A DNA stretch of 64,000 nt from Denitratisoma sp. DHT3 (GTDB lineage: Bacteria; Pseudomonadota; Gammaproteobacteria; Burkholderiales; Rhodocyclaceae): assembly GCF_007833355.1 (NCBI RefSeq), contig NZ_CP020914.1:2342047-2406046 (forward strand), given 5' to 3'. A program made the position numbers and the translations under genes. The stretch's first letter is position 1. Each line of letters opens with the position of its first letter. The notes under the pieces are model-generated. The model was not told where the DNA came from. It saw nothing but the letters and a program-made list of their open reading frames with translations, and did not search any database. This document shows positions 1-8,710 of this stretch, one piece after another.

Positions 1-131
1 GGTGGACTTCATCGCCCGCCCCGCCGGCTGAACGACCATGCGTCCGCGCCGTCGGCGCGGCGTCCATGACGACCCCCGGCGCCACGGCGAGCTGTCAAGG
101 AAGGCCGAACCGGCGCGGCGTTTTTCTGTCA

Positions 132-156
132 ATATCCTAGTGTTCCAGTAGGATAT
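132..156 (+). promoter_or_regulatory. Inverted repeat over the msrP ribosome-binding site
   Basis: Two perfect 8-base arms (ATATCCTA and TAGGATAT) are separated by nine bases and end six bases before the msrP start codon. The right arm contains the only AGGA that could serve as ribosome-binding site. It could be a protein operator or an RNA hairpin that hides the ribosome-binding site. The repeat is seen directly; the role is inference. Confidence 0.5.
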
Positions 157-161
157 GTGCC

Positions 162-1094
162 ATGTACCCCATTCCGAGTTCCGAAATCACGCCGCGCGAG
201 ATCTTCGAGCGGCGTCGGGAGTTCCTCCGCGCCGCCGCCGCGTCGTTCGGCGCACTGGGGACGCCGGCCCTGGCCGGGGAGAAACTGCCGGCCACATCCC
301 CCCCGAATCTCGCCCCCAATCCCGGCCCCTATTCCACGCGCGAAACCCTGACGCCCTACAAGGCCGTCACCGGCTACAACAATTTCTATGAATTCGGCAC
401 CGACAAGACCGATCCGGAACGAGAGGCCCAGCGCCTGCGCACCCGGCCCTGGACGGTGCGCGTCGAAGGACTGGCGCAGCGCCCGCGCAGCTTCGGCATC
501 GAGGAACTGCTGAAGCTCGCGCCGCTGGAGGATCGCATCTACCGGCTGCGCTGCGTCGAGGGCTGGAGCATGGTGATCCCGTGGATCGGCTATCCCCTCT
601 CCCATCTGCTGAAGACCGTGGGACCACTGGGCAGCGCGAAGTACGTGGAATTCGTTTCCGCCACCCAGCCCGACGCCATGCCCGAGCTGCGCCGCCGCGT
701 GCTGGACTGGCCCTACACCGAGGGGCTGCGTCTGGACGAGGCGCTGCATCCGCTGACCCTCCTGGTCTTCGGCCTCTACGGCGAGGCGTTGCCGAAACAG
801 AACGGCGCCCCGCTGCGCATCGTGGTGCCCTGGAAGTACGGCTTCAAGAGCGCCAAATCGATCGTCGCGATCCGTCTCGTGGAAACACAGCCCTCGACCA
901 GCTGGGTCAAGGCCAACCCCGACGAATACGGTTTCTATTCCAACGTCAATCCGGCGGTGGACCACCCGCGCTGGAGCCAGGCCCGGGAGCGCCGCCTGGG
1001 CGAATTCCTCAAGCGCGAGACCCTGCCGTTCAACGGCTACGGCGAGCAGGTGGCCGGCCTCTACAGCGGGATGGACCTGAAAAAATACTTCTGA
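162..1094 (+). CDS. msrP: Protein-methionine-sulfoxide reductase, molybdopterin catalytic subunit MsrP
   Basis: Periplasmic molybdenum-cofactor enzyme that reduces methionine sulfoxide in envelope proteins, taking electrons from the membrane heme protein MsrQ. The 310-residue product has a Tat signal with arginines at residues 17-19 followed by EFLR and an alanine-rich stretch, as expected for a cofactor-loaded exported protein. The cofactor-ligating cysteine is seen in [10 protein letters not shown] (C131), and the family tail [12 protein letters not shown] is intact. The ATG at 162 is chosen because it gives the complete Tat signal. msrQ begins two bases after the stop, so the two genes form an operon. 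The inverted repeat just upstream may control translation. Confidence 0.96.
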   Translation: MYPIPSSEITPREIFERRREFLRAAAASFGALGTPALAGEKLPATSPPNLAPNPGPYSTRETLTPYKAVTGYNNFYEFGTDKTDPEREAQRLRTRPWTVRVEGLAQRPRSFGIEELLKLAPLEDRIYRLRCVEGWSMVIPWIGYPLSHLLKTVGPLGSAKYVEFVSATQPDAMPELRRRVLDWPYTEGLRLDEALHPLTLLVFGLYGEALPKQNGAPLRIVVPWKYGFKSAKSIVAIRLVETQPSTSWVKANPDEYGFYSNVNPAVDHPRWSQARERRLGEFLKRETLPFNGYGEQVAGLYSGMDLKKYF

Positions 1095-1096
1095 CC

Positions 1097-1795
1097 ATGA
1101 AAGCCGCCAGCGTGAAAAACCCCAGCGCCACCACCATCGCCGCCGTCAAGGCCGGCCTGTTCCTCGTCTGCCTGCTGCCCCTGGCCCACCTGGGCTGGGG
1201 CGCCTGGCAGGACGACCTGGGCGCCAACCCGATCGAATTCGTCACCCGCGGCCTGGGCACCTGGACGCTGAACTTTCTCCTGATCACACTCACCGTGACA
1301 CCGCTGCGGCGGCTTTCCGGCTGGCACTGGCTGCTGCGCCTGCGGCGGATGCTGGGGCTGTTCGTTTTCTTCTACGCCTGCCTGCACCTCACGAGCTATC
1401 TGTGGTGGGACCAGTTCTTCGACTGGCACGCGATCGGCAAGGACATCGTCAAGCGCCCCTTCATCACCGTGGGCATGGCGGCCTTCCTGCTCACCGCCGC
1501 CCTGGCGCTGACCTCCAACGCCTGGGCGATCCGCCGCCTGGGCGGCCGCCGCTGGCAGGAACTGCATCGCAGCATCTACGCCATCGCCATCCTGGCGGTG
1601 CTGCACTACAGCTGGCTGGTTAAAAAGGATTTGTTCCTGCCCGTGCTGTATTTCGCCCTCGTCGCGCTGCTGCTGGGCATGCGCGCCTACTGGCGCAACC
1701 AGGAGCGGCAGGCGCAGCTGGCCGGCAAATACCTGCATCCCCGACGCGGCCGGGTCATTCCCATCATGGTCAAGCCAGGGCGATTGCATGAATGA
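1097..1795 (+). CDS. msrQ: Heme-binding membrane subunit MsrQ of the MsrPQ repair system
   Basis: Inner-membrane cytochrome b-type partner that passes electrons from the respiratory chain or flavin reductase to MsrP. The 232-residue protein has about six hydrophobic segments, conserved histidines within helices (YACLHLTSYLWW, LHRSIYAIAILAVLHYSW) typical of the ferric-reductase-like transmembrane family, and a basic cytoplasmic C-terminus. The start ATG at 1097 lies two bases after the msrP stop, indicating translational coupling. Length is close to that of other MsrQ proteins (about 200-215) with a slightly longer N-terminus. Confidence 0.95.
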   Translation: MKAASVKNPSATTIAAVKAGLFLVCLLPLAHLGWGAWQDDLGANPIEFVTRGLGTWTLNFLLITLTVTPLRRLSGWHWLLRLRRMLGLFVFFYACLHLTSYLWWDQFFDWHAIGKDIVKRPFITVGMAAFLLTAALALTSNAWAIRRLGGRRWQELHRSIYAIAILAVLHYSWLVKKDLFLPVLYFALVALLLGMRAYWRNQERQAQLAGKYLHPRRGRVIPIMVKPGRLHE

Positions 1796-1906
1796 GGAGT
1801 GAGGGGTTCATTCCATCGCACTGGCGGAGAGCATCGACAAGCGACGGATTGTCGTTAAAATCGCTACAATCCAACGGTGATTTGGTAAGGGCAAAAAGTA
1901 GGCCCA

Positions 1907-1975
1907 GATACAATCCGGGTCTTTATTTTTGGCTTTTGGAAAAGCACATTGATTGTATCCATAAAAGATACAATC
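1907..1975. promoter_or_regulatory. Operator-like repeats upstream of a decayed toxin-antitoxin locus
   Basis: GATTGTATC at 1951-1959 and GATACAATC at 1967-1975 form a perfect inverted repeat with a seven-base spacer, and a further direct copy of GATACAATC lies at 1907-1915. A weaker CTACAATCC sits at 1864. The AT-rich setting contrasts with the surrounding GC-rich DNA. Such repeats are typical operators of autoregulated antitoxins. The binding protein would be the missing antitoxin or a homologue elsewhere; that is inference. Confidence 0.55.
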
Positions 1976-2006
1976 ATTCTATGAACAATTGTTGCGGGAG
2001 CAAACA

Positions 2007-2175
2007 ATGCGTACCGCCACCTCGGTCGCGGCTCAGAATCGCGGGAGCCCGTTACCATTACCCGCCGGGGACCTGCGCGGCTGACGTGGTGATCTCCAGC
2101 GATGAGGATCTGCTGACGCTCAATCCTTACCGGCGGATACCCGTAATCTCGCCCAGAGAATATCTGGACCGCTGA
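2007..2175 (+). pseudogene. Remnant of a PIN-domain toxin-antitoxin module
   Basis: The last 32 codons before the stop at 2173-2175 read ADVVISSDEDLLTLNPYRRI and then PVISPREYLDR, which is the characteristic C-terminus of PIN-family toxins (acidic active-site residues SDEDLL, followed by NPxRxIPVxSPxEFL). Everything upstream of this in the toxin is missing. A ribosome-binding site (GGGAG) and ATG at 2007 open a 25-codon frame (MRTATSVAAQ...) that could be the beginning of the antitoxin, closed by a stop at 2082-2084 where it runs into the toxin tail. The likely history is an internal deletion fusing antitoxin start to toxin end. The PIN tail is well supported; the antitoxin stub is a guess. 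Confidence 0.6.
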
Positions 2176-2182
2176 CCAGGCC

Positions 2183-3058
2183 TCACGGCCGTTTCTGGAA
2201 CTGGATCACCGAGCGGCCGTCGGCGGTCCTGGTGGGCGGCTGTGGCGCCGCCTTCCAGGCGTGGCCATACACCACCTCGAAAGTCGCCGGCAGCGGATCG
2301 CCGCTTTCCGCCCAGGCCGCCAGCACGCGCCGCCACTGGCGCCAGGGCAGATGCCCGAGGAGGCCGTCGCGCACCCCGAGATGGCGCTGGTCGCGCAGCA
2401 GGCCGCGCGGCGTGCGGTAGGTGAGGGTGATCAGCTCCATGTCCATCACCGGGTCGGCGAAGCCGGCGGCGACCAGCATGTCGCCGATGTCGTGCATGTC
2501 GTGAAAAGCGCGCAGCGGCGGCTCGATGCCGCAGGCGCGGGCGGCGGCGCGCAGTTCCTTCAGGGTGTCGGGGCCGAGCAGGGAGAACGTCAGCAGGCCG
2601 TCCACCGCCAGCACGCGCTGGAGTTCGCGCAAGGCCGGCAGGGGATCGTCCAGCCAGTGCAGCATCAGGTTGGACCAGATCAGGTCGAGGCTGCCGTCGG
2701 CCAGCGGCAGGCAATTCACGTCGCCATTCACCAGGCGCGCGCCGCGCGCCGCCGGGCCGCCCCGGAGCCGCTCTCCCAGTCGTTGAAGAAGGGACGCGCC
2801 ACGGACTGCCGGGGTCCGCTCCATTTGTGTCACTCGGGCCAGCATCGGCAGCGCGTAATCCAGCGCGACGGGCAGCGCCTCCGGGTAGCGCGCCTGCAAG
2901 GCGCGCACGCCGGCGCCGGTGGCGCAGCCGATGTCGGCCAGGCGCGCGGGCTGGAGGCGGACGACGTCGAGGCGCGCGTCCATGCGGCGCCCCACTTCGG
3001 CCGCCAGCACGGCGGCCTGGTCGTAGCTGGCGGCGGCCCGGGCGAAATCAGCGCGCAC
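2183..3058 (-). CDS. bioC: Malonyl-[acyl-carrier protein] O-methyltransferase BioC
   Basis: SAM-dependent enzyme that methylates the free carboxyl of malonyl-ACP so that fatty acid synthesis can build the pimeloyl moiety of biotin. The 291-residue protein starts with the BioC-type RADFARAAASYDQAAVLAAE, has SAM motif I LADIGCATGAG at residues 40-50, and the downstream motifs NGDVNCLPLADGSLDLIWSN and LLTFSLLGPDTLKELR that separate BioC from general methyltransferases. It follows bioB by 21 bases on the same strand, so the two are probably co-transcribed. The other biotin genes (bioA, F, D, H) are not in the window. Confidence 0.94.
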   Translation of the reverse strand: MRADFARAAASYDQAAVLAAEVGRRMDARLDVVRLQPARLADIGCATGAGVRALQARYPEALPVALDYALPMLARVTQMERTPAVRGASLLQRLGERLRGGPAARGARLVNGDVNCLPLADGSLDLIWSNLMLHWLDDPLPALRELQRVLAVDGLLTFSLLGPDTLKELRAAARACGIEPPLRAFHDMHDIGDMLVAAGFADPVMDMELITLTYRTPRGLLRDQRHLGVRDGLLGHLPWRQWRRVLAAWAESGDPLPATFEVVYGHAWKAAPQPPTRTADGRSVIQFQKRP

Positions 3059-3079
3059 GCCGCACCGCTCTCAGCGGCC

Positions 3080-4069
3080 TCAAGCCAGCGCGGTCAACCC
3101 CAGGCGGGCGAACAGCGCCTCGTCCCGGGCGGCCTCGGCGTTGTCCGCGGTGAGCAGCTTGTCGCCGTAGAAGATCGAATTGGCGCCGGCCATGAAGCAC
3201 AGGGCCTGCAATTCGTCGCTCATCTCCTCGCGCCCGGCGGACAGGCGCACCATGCTGGCCGGCATGGTGATGCGGGCGGCGGCGATGGTGCGGGCGAATT
3301 CGAAGGGATCGATCGGCGGCACGTTTTCCAGCGGCGTGCCGGGAATCCGCACCAGGTTGTTGATCGGCACGGAATCGGGCGGCGGCTCCATGCAGGCCAG
3401 CGTGGCGATCATCGCGGCGCGGCCGCGGCGCGACTCGCCCATGCCGACGATGCCGCCGCAGCACAGCTTGAGGCCGGCGGCGCGGGCCTTCTCCAGGGTG
3501 TCGAAACGATCCGCCTGGCTGTGGGTGGTGATCACGTTGCCGTAGTGCTCGGGCGCCGTGTCGATGTTGTGGTTGTAGTAATTGAGGCCGGCTTCCTTCA
3601 GGCGCTCGGCCTGGCCGTCCTTCAGCATGCCCAGGGTGACGCAGGTCTCCATGTCCAGGCGTTTCACGGCCTTGACCATGTCCACCACCACGTCCAGGTC
3701 CGTGTCCTTCGGGCCGCGCCAGGCGGCGCCCATGCAGAAGCGGCTGGCGCCTCTTTCCTTGGCGGCGCTGGCGGCCGCCACCACGCTGTCCACATCGAGC
3801 AGGCGCTCGCGCTCGACCTGCTCGTGGCGCGCGGACTGGGAGCAGTAGCCGCAATCCTCGGAACAGCCGCCGGTCTTGATCGACATCAGGGTGGACAACT
3901 GAATGACGTTGGGATCATGATGCTCGCGATGCACCTGCTGGGCACGGAACATCAGGTCGGCGAAGGGCAGCTCGAACAGCGCCTCCACCTGGGCGGTGCT
4001 CCAGCGCTGATTGGGATTCTCGGCCGGCGCGCCAGCGCGCTTGACCAGAGTGACGGGAGCGATGGACAT
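3080..4069 (-). CDS. bioB: Biotin synthase BioB
   Basis: Radical-SAM enzyme inserting sulfur into dethiobiotin, the last step of biotin synthesis. The radical SAM cysteines CSEDCGYC (C69, C73, C76) are intact, and the family signatures [19 protein letters not shown] and [13 protein letters not shown], which supplies the auxiliary cluster neighbourhood, are present. The start at 4069 ([10 protein letters not shown]) gives 329 residues, the normal family length; the open frame continues upstream but overlaps the comF promoter region. It is divergent from comF, with 58 bases between the two start codons, and upstream of bioC in an apparent two-gene operon. Confidence 0.97.
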   Translation of the reverse strand: MSIAPVTLVKRAGAPAENPNQRWSTAQVEALFELPFADLMFRAQQVHREHHDPNVIQLSTLMSIKTGGCSEDCGYCSQSARHEQVERERLLDVDSVVAAASAAKERGASRFCMGAAWRGPKDTDLDVVVDMVKAVKRLDMETCVTLGMLKDGQAERLKEAGLNYYNHNIDTAPEHYGNVITTHSQADRFDTLEKARAAGLKLCCGGIVGMGESRRGRAAMIATLACMEPPPDSVPINNLVRIPGTPLENVPPIDPFEFARTIAAARITMPASMVRLSAGREEMSDELQALCFMAGANSIFYGDKLLTADNAEAARDEALFARLGLTALA

Positions 4070-4127
4070 GGGAAAACCTGCTGAATCTGTCGGGGAAGGG
4101 GCGGAATTATCGCGGAAGGAGGGAGCC

Positions 4128-4880
4128 ATGTCCAACCAGGGACTTATCCCGCGCATCGGGCAAAACCTCGGCGCGGTGCTCGGTACCCTGCTGCTGCCGG
4201 CCCCGGACTGCCTGCTGTGCGGCGCGCGGGAAAGCGACGCCCTGCTGTGCGCCGCCTGCCGCGCCGATCTGCCCGCCCTGCCCGGCGACGGCTGCCCCCG
4301 CTGCGCCTTGCCCATGCCGCCGGACGGCCCTTGCGGCGCCTGCCTGAAGCAGCCGCCCCGGTTCGACGCCACGGCGGCGGCCTATCGCTACGGCTTCCCC
4401 GTAGACCGCCTGATCCAGGCCCTCAAATATGGCCATCGGCTGGCCGTCGCCGATTTCTTCGCCGCCGCGTTGCTGGCGGGGCCGCGGCCGAGCGGCGACC
4501 TGCTGCTGCCGGTGCCGCTGGCGCCCGACCGGCTACGGCAGCGGGGCTTCAACCAGGCGCTGGAAATCGCCCGGCCCATCGCCCGCCAACTGGGCCTGGA
4601 ACTGGCGCCGGAGATCTGCCGGCGCCGCGGCGCCACCACCTCCCAGGCCCATCTGCCCTGGCGGGCGCGACGGAAGAACGTGCACCATGCCTTCGAATGC
4701 CTGACCGATCTCGCCGGCGCCCGGGTGCTGGTGGTGGACGACGTGATGACCACCGGCGCCACGCTGGACGAATTCGCCGCCACCCTCAAACGTCACGGCG
4801 CCGTCAGCGTCGGCAACTGGGTGGTGGCGCGAACATTGAAGGATTCGCCCCCCTTCACCCCCCTCCCGGGGGGTTCTTAA
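4128..4880 (+). CDS. comF: ComF family phosphoribosyltransferase-like protein
   Basis: Member of the ComF/GntX family, implicated in DNA uptake for natural transformation; the biochemical role is still unclear. The 250-residue protein has an N-terminal zinc-finger-like region with paired cysteines (CLLC, CAAC, CPRC, CGAC) and a C-terminal phosphoribosyltransferase fold with the PRPP loop [19 protein letters not shown] 4128 is chosen for its strong purine-rich ribosome-binding site (GGAAGGAGGG). The final residues [12 protein letters not shown] lie beyond the usual end of the family and are encoded by an intergenic-type repeat (see repeat at 4844), so the natural stop appears to have been lost and replaced. 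Confidence 0.93.
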   Translation: MSNQGLIPRIGQNLGAVLGTLLLPAPDCLLCGARESDALLCAACRADLPALPGDGCPRCALPMPPDGPCGACLKQPPRFDATAAAYRYGFPVDRLIQALKYGHRLAVADFFAAALLAGPRPSGDLLLPVPLAPDRLRQRGFNQALEIARPIARQLGLELAPEICRRRGATTSQAHLPWRARRKNVHHAFECLTDLAGARVLVVDDVMTTGATLDEFAATLKRHGAVSVGNWVVARTLKDSPPFTPLPGGS

Positions 4881-4996
4881 AGGCGCGCTGCGCTCGGAAT
4901 CACGAGGTGCCTCGTGGTAAGAACCGTCCGTTTGCGCCTCCGGCGCGTGCCGCTTTCCCTTGGGGCGGCCCTGCGGGAAAGCTGATTTTTTGCGCA
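4844..4996. repeat. GC-rich dispersed repeat, copy A
   Basis: This segment shares ordered blocks with 35051-35226: TTCGCCCCCCTTC then a C6/G6 hairpin and GGTTC, next CGCTGCxCTCGG, later GCGTGCCGCTTT(T)CCC, and finally AAAGCT followed by a T6 run and a GC-rich end. The first hairpin (ACCCCCC/GGGGGGT, loop TCCC) followed by TTCTT may act as terminator for comF. The first 37 bases are translated as the end of comF. Its similarity to copy B was judged by eye. Confidence 0.6.
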
Positions 4997-5007
4997 GCGC
5001 CTCTGGA

Positions 5008-6081
5008 TCAGCGCAGCTTCTGCGCCACCTGGGCCGCCAGGTCCGGAGGCAAGGTGCCGCTGTCACGGGCCTTGCGATAGGCATCCTGGGCTTCGGCATC
5101 GCGGTGGTCGGCATCGAGAGACAGGCCCAGGCCGTACCACCAGCGGCCTTCGGCGGGGCGCAGGCTCAGCGCGGCCTGGTAACGCTGGGCGGACTCGCCG
5201 TAGCGTTGCAGCTTGTGCAGCAGCAGGCCGCGAAACGCCTGGTAGTCGGCGTTGCGTTCCGCGGGCGCACCGTGGGCGGCCAGCAGTTCGGCGGCCCGCG
5301 CCACCTCGCCCTGCTCCACCAGCAAGCGCGCCGCGATCATCGCCCAACTGCTTTGCGTCGGGTCGAGGGCCAGGCCATCGACGGCGACCGTCTGCGCTTC
5401 GCGCCACTGCTTCTGGTCCACCAGCACGCTCAGCAACGCCTGCCGCGCCTGGGCGTGGCGGCTGTCCAACTGCAGGGCGTGGCGCAGGCCGTCCACGCCT
5501 TCGGCCAGGCTGCCCCGGCGCACCGCGCTCAGGGCCTTGCGGTATTCGGCATCGGCCACCTCGGACACTTTGGGCGTCCGTGACGTCTTGTCGATCTGGG
5601 GCGGCGTCTCCGGCGTTCTCGCTTCCGGGGGCGGCGGCGCCTTTTGCGGCGCCGCCGCTTGAGGAGGAAGCGCGGGCTTCATCCCGGGCGGCGGACGCGC
5701 CCCCAGATCGGGAGTCATTCTGAGCGAAGGCAAGGAGCGGGCAGATGGTGGCGCCGGGACGGAGGCCGGGGATGCGGGGGGAGAAGACAACGCAGCCGGC
5801 GGCATCATGGACACCGCCGGCTCCGGCGCGGGGGCCGGCGTCGGGGCTGGGGCCGGAGCCGGTGCGGCCGCCCCCTGGTGGATGTCCCCCGGATACCGCG
5901 ATACCGCCCAGGTGACGACGCCTCCAGCGACGACCCCCACCAGCAGCAGCATCGCATCCCGGCGCCGGGAAGGCCGGGCGCGCGCCGGCAACGTCCGCAC
6001 GTGGGCGGCCAAGCCGGCGCGCTCCACCGCCGGCGCGTCCCGGCGGTCCAGGTCCCGCAACATTTGATTCAGCAGACTCAT
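5008..6081 (-). CDS. mshN: MSHA biogenesis protein MshN, TPR protein
   Basis: Inner-membrane protein with a periplasmic tetratricopeptide domain from the MSHA pilus assembly system, last gene of the long msh locus. The product has the short cytoplasmic N-terminus MSLLNQMLRDLDRR typical of MshN, one membrane segment at about residues 43-60, a long proline/alanine-rich linker (about 68-165) and a C-terminal TPR array from about residue 185 (repeats around AEGVDGLRHALQLDSRHAQA and RYGESAQRYQAALSLRPAEG). It is four bases downstream of mshM. TPR proteins in these systems act in complex assembly; the exact role of MshN is not known. Confidence 0.88.
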   Translation of the reverse strand: MSLLNQMLRDLDRRDAPAVERAGLAAHVRTLPARARPSRRRDAMLLLVGVVAGGVVTWAVSRYPGDIHQGAAAPAPAPAPTPAPAPEPAVSMMPPAALSSPPASPASVPAPPSARSLPSLRMTPDLGARPPPGMKPALPPQAAAPQKAPPPPEARTPETPPQIDKTSRTPKVSEVADAEYRKALSAVRRGSLAEGVDGLRHALQLDSRHAQARQALLSVLVDQKQWREAQTVAVDGLALDPTQSSWAMIAARLLVEQGEVARAAELLAAHGAPAERNADYQAFRGLLLHKLQRYGESAQRYQAALSLRPAEGRWWYGLGLSLDADHRDAEAQDAYRKARDSGTLPPDLAAQVAQKLR

Positions 6082-6085
6082 CTCT

Positions 6086-6925
6086 TCACCAGTTCGGTCG
6101 CCACCAGGGTACGCTGCCGGCGCCGTCGGTATCGGCCACCGCCAGACGAACGTGCCCCACGGTGACCCGCTGCGCGCCCTGGCCGAAGGCGGCCAGCAGA
6201 GCCTTGTGGGCCAGGATGTTCACCAGCCGGGGGGCGCCGCCGGAACTGCGGTGCAGCGCCTGGCGCGCCGCCGGCGTGAAGGGGGAGTCGCCCTGCCGGC
6301 CGGCGACCTTGAGGCGATGAGCCAGATAAAGATCCATCTCCTCGCGATCCAGATTGCTCATCCGGTAATGAAAGGCGATGCGTTGCCGCAATTGGCGCAC
6401 CCGTGGCTGAGCCAGCATCTCGTCCAATTCGGGCTGGCCGAACAGCACGATGTGGATCAACTTGCGTTTCTCGGTTTCCAGGTTCGACAGCAGGCGCAGA
6501 CTTTCCAGCGTCAGCATCGGCATGGTCTGGGCTTCGTCGATGCACAGCACCACCGAACGCCCCTCCCCCGCCAGTTCCAGCAGGCGCTGGTTGATGCGAC
6601 GAATGACATGGGCCGCCTCTCCCGGACCGATGCCGACCCCCAATTCCTCCGCCACCAATTGCAGCAGCGCCTTGGCGTCCATCTGCGGATTCGGGATGTA
6701 GGCGCAGATGAATTCCTCGCCCAACGTGGTCAGAAACCGGCGGCACAGCAAGGTTTTGCCCATGCCGACCTCGGCGGTGATCTTGATGAAACCCTCACCG
6801 CTTTGCAGCGCCAGCAGCAGCGTGTTCATCGCCTCGCGATGGGCGGCGGCGGAGTAAAGATATTCGGTGTCCGGCGTGATGCTGAAAGGCGGTTCGGCGA
6901 GTCCAAAATGAGCCAGATACACCAT
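6086..6925 (-). CDS. mshM: MSHA biogenesis protein MshM, ExeA-type AAA ATPase
   Basis: Cytoplasmic AAA ATPase of the ExeA/GspA group, thought to help secretin insertion or pilus biogenesis. The 279-residue protein begins MVYLAHFGLAEPPFSITPDT, the standard opening of the family, with Walker A AEVGMGKT at residues 51-58, Walker B VVLCIDEAQ with D130-E131, and a sensor region RQRIAFHYRM. It lacks the C-terminal peptidoglycan-binding domain of full ExeA, as is usual for MshM. It lies between mshL (18 bases away) and mshN, in the conserved L-M-N order. Confidence 0.93.
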   Translation of the reverse strand: MVYLAHFGLAEPPFSITPDTEYLYSAAAHREAMNTLLLALQSGEGFIKITAEVGMGKTLLCRRFLTTLGEEFICAYIPNPQMDAKALLQLVAEELGVGIGPGEAAHVIRRINQRLLELAGEGRSVVLCIDEAQTMPMLTLESLRLLSNLETEKRKLIHIVLFGQPELDEMLAQPRVRQLRQRIAFHYRMSNLDREEMDLYLAHRLKVAGRQGDSPFTPAARQALHRSSGGAPRLVNILAHKALLAAFGQGAQRVTVGHVRLAVADTDGAGSVPWWRPNW

Positions 6926-6943
6926 GTCATGTATCTCCGCCGG

Positions 6944-8710
6944 CTACTTCACCATCTTGGTGGGGTCGGGCGCCTTGCCATCCAATCCCCGCAAGCGCTG
7001 GCTGACCTGCTCCAGATCCTGGACCCACGCCTTGTCGTCGCCGATGATCGTGGGTTTGATCAGAATCACCAGCTCCGTCTTGCTCATGGACGAGCCCCTC
7101 TGCCCAAGCAGCGTCCCGGCGGCGGAACCCGTGGTTCCGGGCAAGCCGCTGCTGTTGCTGGTCTGTTTCTGCTTCATCAGGCCGCCTATCGCGACGATGT
7201 TGCCATCCTGCACCCGGACGATGCTGTCGGTCTCATTGACGCTGCTGGAGGCAAGCGGCAATTTGTAGGTGCCCAGCACGGTGCCGAGATCGATGACTTT
7301 TTCCTTTTCCACCACCTGTGTCACCGCCGGATGGACATGGAGGATCACATTGTTGTCCTCGTCGATCTGGGGCGTCACATCCAGGGAAATCCCGGAGAAG
7401 TACGACTGCAGGGTCAAGCTGGGCGTGCTCACGCTGCCCGTGGTCGTGCTCGTGGTGTTGGTGGTCACGTTGGTCACGAACAGATCGTCCGTGCCGACCT
7501 TCAACACGGCTTTCTGGTTGTTGATGGTGGCGATGCGGGGACTGGAAAGCACCTGCACATCCCCCTGGCCTTCCAGGAAATTCAGCAGGGCGGAAAAACT
7601 GGCCGTTTGCAGGGCCAGGCCAAAAAATCCCGCGCCGGTGGAGGCCGTGGACAAACCGCCGAAGCGGCCTGGCAGTACGGAAACGTCGCTGTTGCCGAAG
7701 GCCGTCGGGCTGCCGTTCGCGGCCAAAGTGTTCAGAATCGTTCCGGGTGCCGAGACCCCCAGTGCGCTGCGCCCGCTTCCAGAATTGTTGGACGCATTGC
7801 CGAAAGCTGCCCAGTTGATGCCCGCCTGGTAATTCTGATTGAGGGAAACCTCGATGATCTTGGCTTCCAGCATCACCTGTCTATCCACGACGACTTGGGT
7901 GGCCTTGAGGTAGCCCTCGATGGCGCGCAATTCGCTCGGCAATGCCTTGACCAGAATCACGCCGGAGATCGGGTTGATGACGACGCTGCGCCCCTCCCCG
8001 CCTCCGATCAGGGTATTCATGGCCGTCGTGATGTCGCGCCAGAAGTCATTGTCGGAACTGGTTTGAACCCGGCTGGTCAGATTGCCGGTCGCCGACGTGG
8101 GGCTTCCGCTTCCCTGAACCGGCGTAGTCGTGCCGCTTGTCGACGGTGTTGGCATTCCCGTATTGGTCCCACCGACAGGCCCCGTCCCGACGATCGCCGA
8201 TGAGGTCACCCGCAGGTCCGTATTGCCCTGCCGCCGGGAAGCCAGGTAGTTCACCTGGAACATGCGAGTCTGGATGGTGTTGGGCTGAATGCTGATGCGA
8301 TTGCCCTTGATCTGGAACTCATAGCCGTAAAGATCGCGGATGGCTTCCAGCGCCTCCTTCACCGTCACGTCCTTCAGGTTGACGGTGATTTGCCCACTGA
8401 CCTCGGGCCCCACCAGCATGTTGTAACGGGTTCCATTGACGATGGCCATGAAGACCTGCGTGGCCGGCGCATTGACCACCGAAAGATCGAAGCGCCCCCC
8501 CGTCTCCTGGCCGTTGCCGGGCAGCTGGACCGCCAGGGGCGGCATCAACGCCTTGTCCGCGGAATCGACGATGCGGCGTTCCGCCAGGGCCTGCTGCATT
8601 TCCTCGCTGATCCGGTCGCGCACCACGCCCGGCCTGGGCGGCAGCTGGGAAGCGCACCCAGCCAGCAGGACCAGCACAGACAAAGCATAAATGGTTTTCT
8701 TCAGGCTCAT
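6944..8710 (-). CDS. mshL: MSHA pilus outer-membrane secretin MshL
   Basis: Multimeric outer-membrane channel through which the MSHA pilus exits. The 588-residue precursor is a lipoprotein: the signal peptide MSLKKTIYALSVLVLLAGCA ends in a lipobox (LLAGC). It has an N-terminal STN/secretin-N region (VTVKEALEAIRDLYGYEFQI), an N-domain (GVILVKALPSELRAIEGYLK) and a C-terminal secretin domain with GDVQVLSSPRIATINNQKAV and the VPLL-like end region with IGGLMKQKQ and ELVILIKPTII. A Gly/Ser/Thr-rich insertion lies near residues 170-215. The start at 8710 overlaps the mshK stop by ATGA, so translation is coupled. Confidence 0.95.
   Translation of the reverse strand: MSLKKTIYALSVLVLLAGCASQLPPRPGVVRDRISEEMQQALAERRIVDSADKALMPPLAVQLPGNGQETGGRFDLSVVNAPATQVFMAIVNGTRYNMLVGPEVSGQITVNLKDVTVKEALEAIRDLYGYEFQIKGNRISIQPNTIQTRMFQVNYLASRRQGNTDLRVTSSAIVGTGPVGGTNTGMPTPSTSGTTTPVQGSGSPTSATGNLTSRVQTSSDNDFWRDITTAMNTLIGGGEGRSVVINPISGVILVKALPSELRAIEGYLKATQVVVDRQVMLEAKIIEVSLNQNYQAGINWAAFGNASNNSGSGRSALGVSAPGTILNTLAANGSPTAFGNSDVSVLPGRFGGLSTASTGAGFFGLALQTASFSALLNFLEGQGDVQVLSSPRIATINNQKAVLKVGTDDLFVTNVTTNTTSTTTGSVSTPSLTLQSYFSGISLDVTPQIDEDNNVILHVHPAVTQVVEKEKVIDLGTVLGTYKLPLASSSVNETDSIVRVQDGNIVAIGGLMKQKQTSNSSGLPGTTGSAAGTLLGQRGSSMSKTELVILIKPTIIGDDKAWVQDLEQVSQRLRGLDGKAPDPTKMVK

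Noticed and set aside
1..31. Possible last nine codons of an upstream gene (stop at 29-31)
   Set aside because: Too short to support; the GC hairpin at 44-60 could be its terminator but lacks a T-run, so nothing firm can be stated.
2261..4084. 607-codon plus-strand frame opposite bioC and bioB
   Set aside because: Shadow frame with Gly/Ala/His-rich composition; bioB and bioC are unambiguous.
6152..8203. 683-codon plus-strand frame opposite mshM and mshL
   Set aside because: Shadow; Walker motifs and secretin signatures are on the minus strand.
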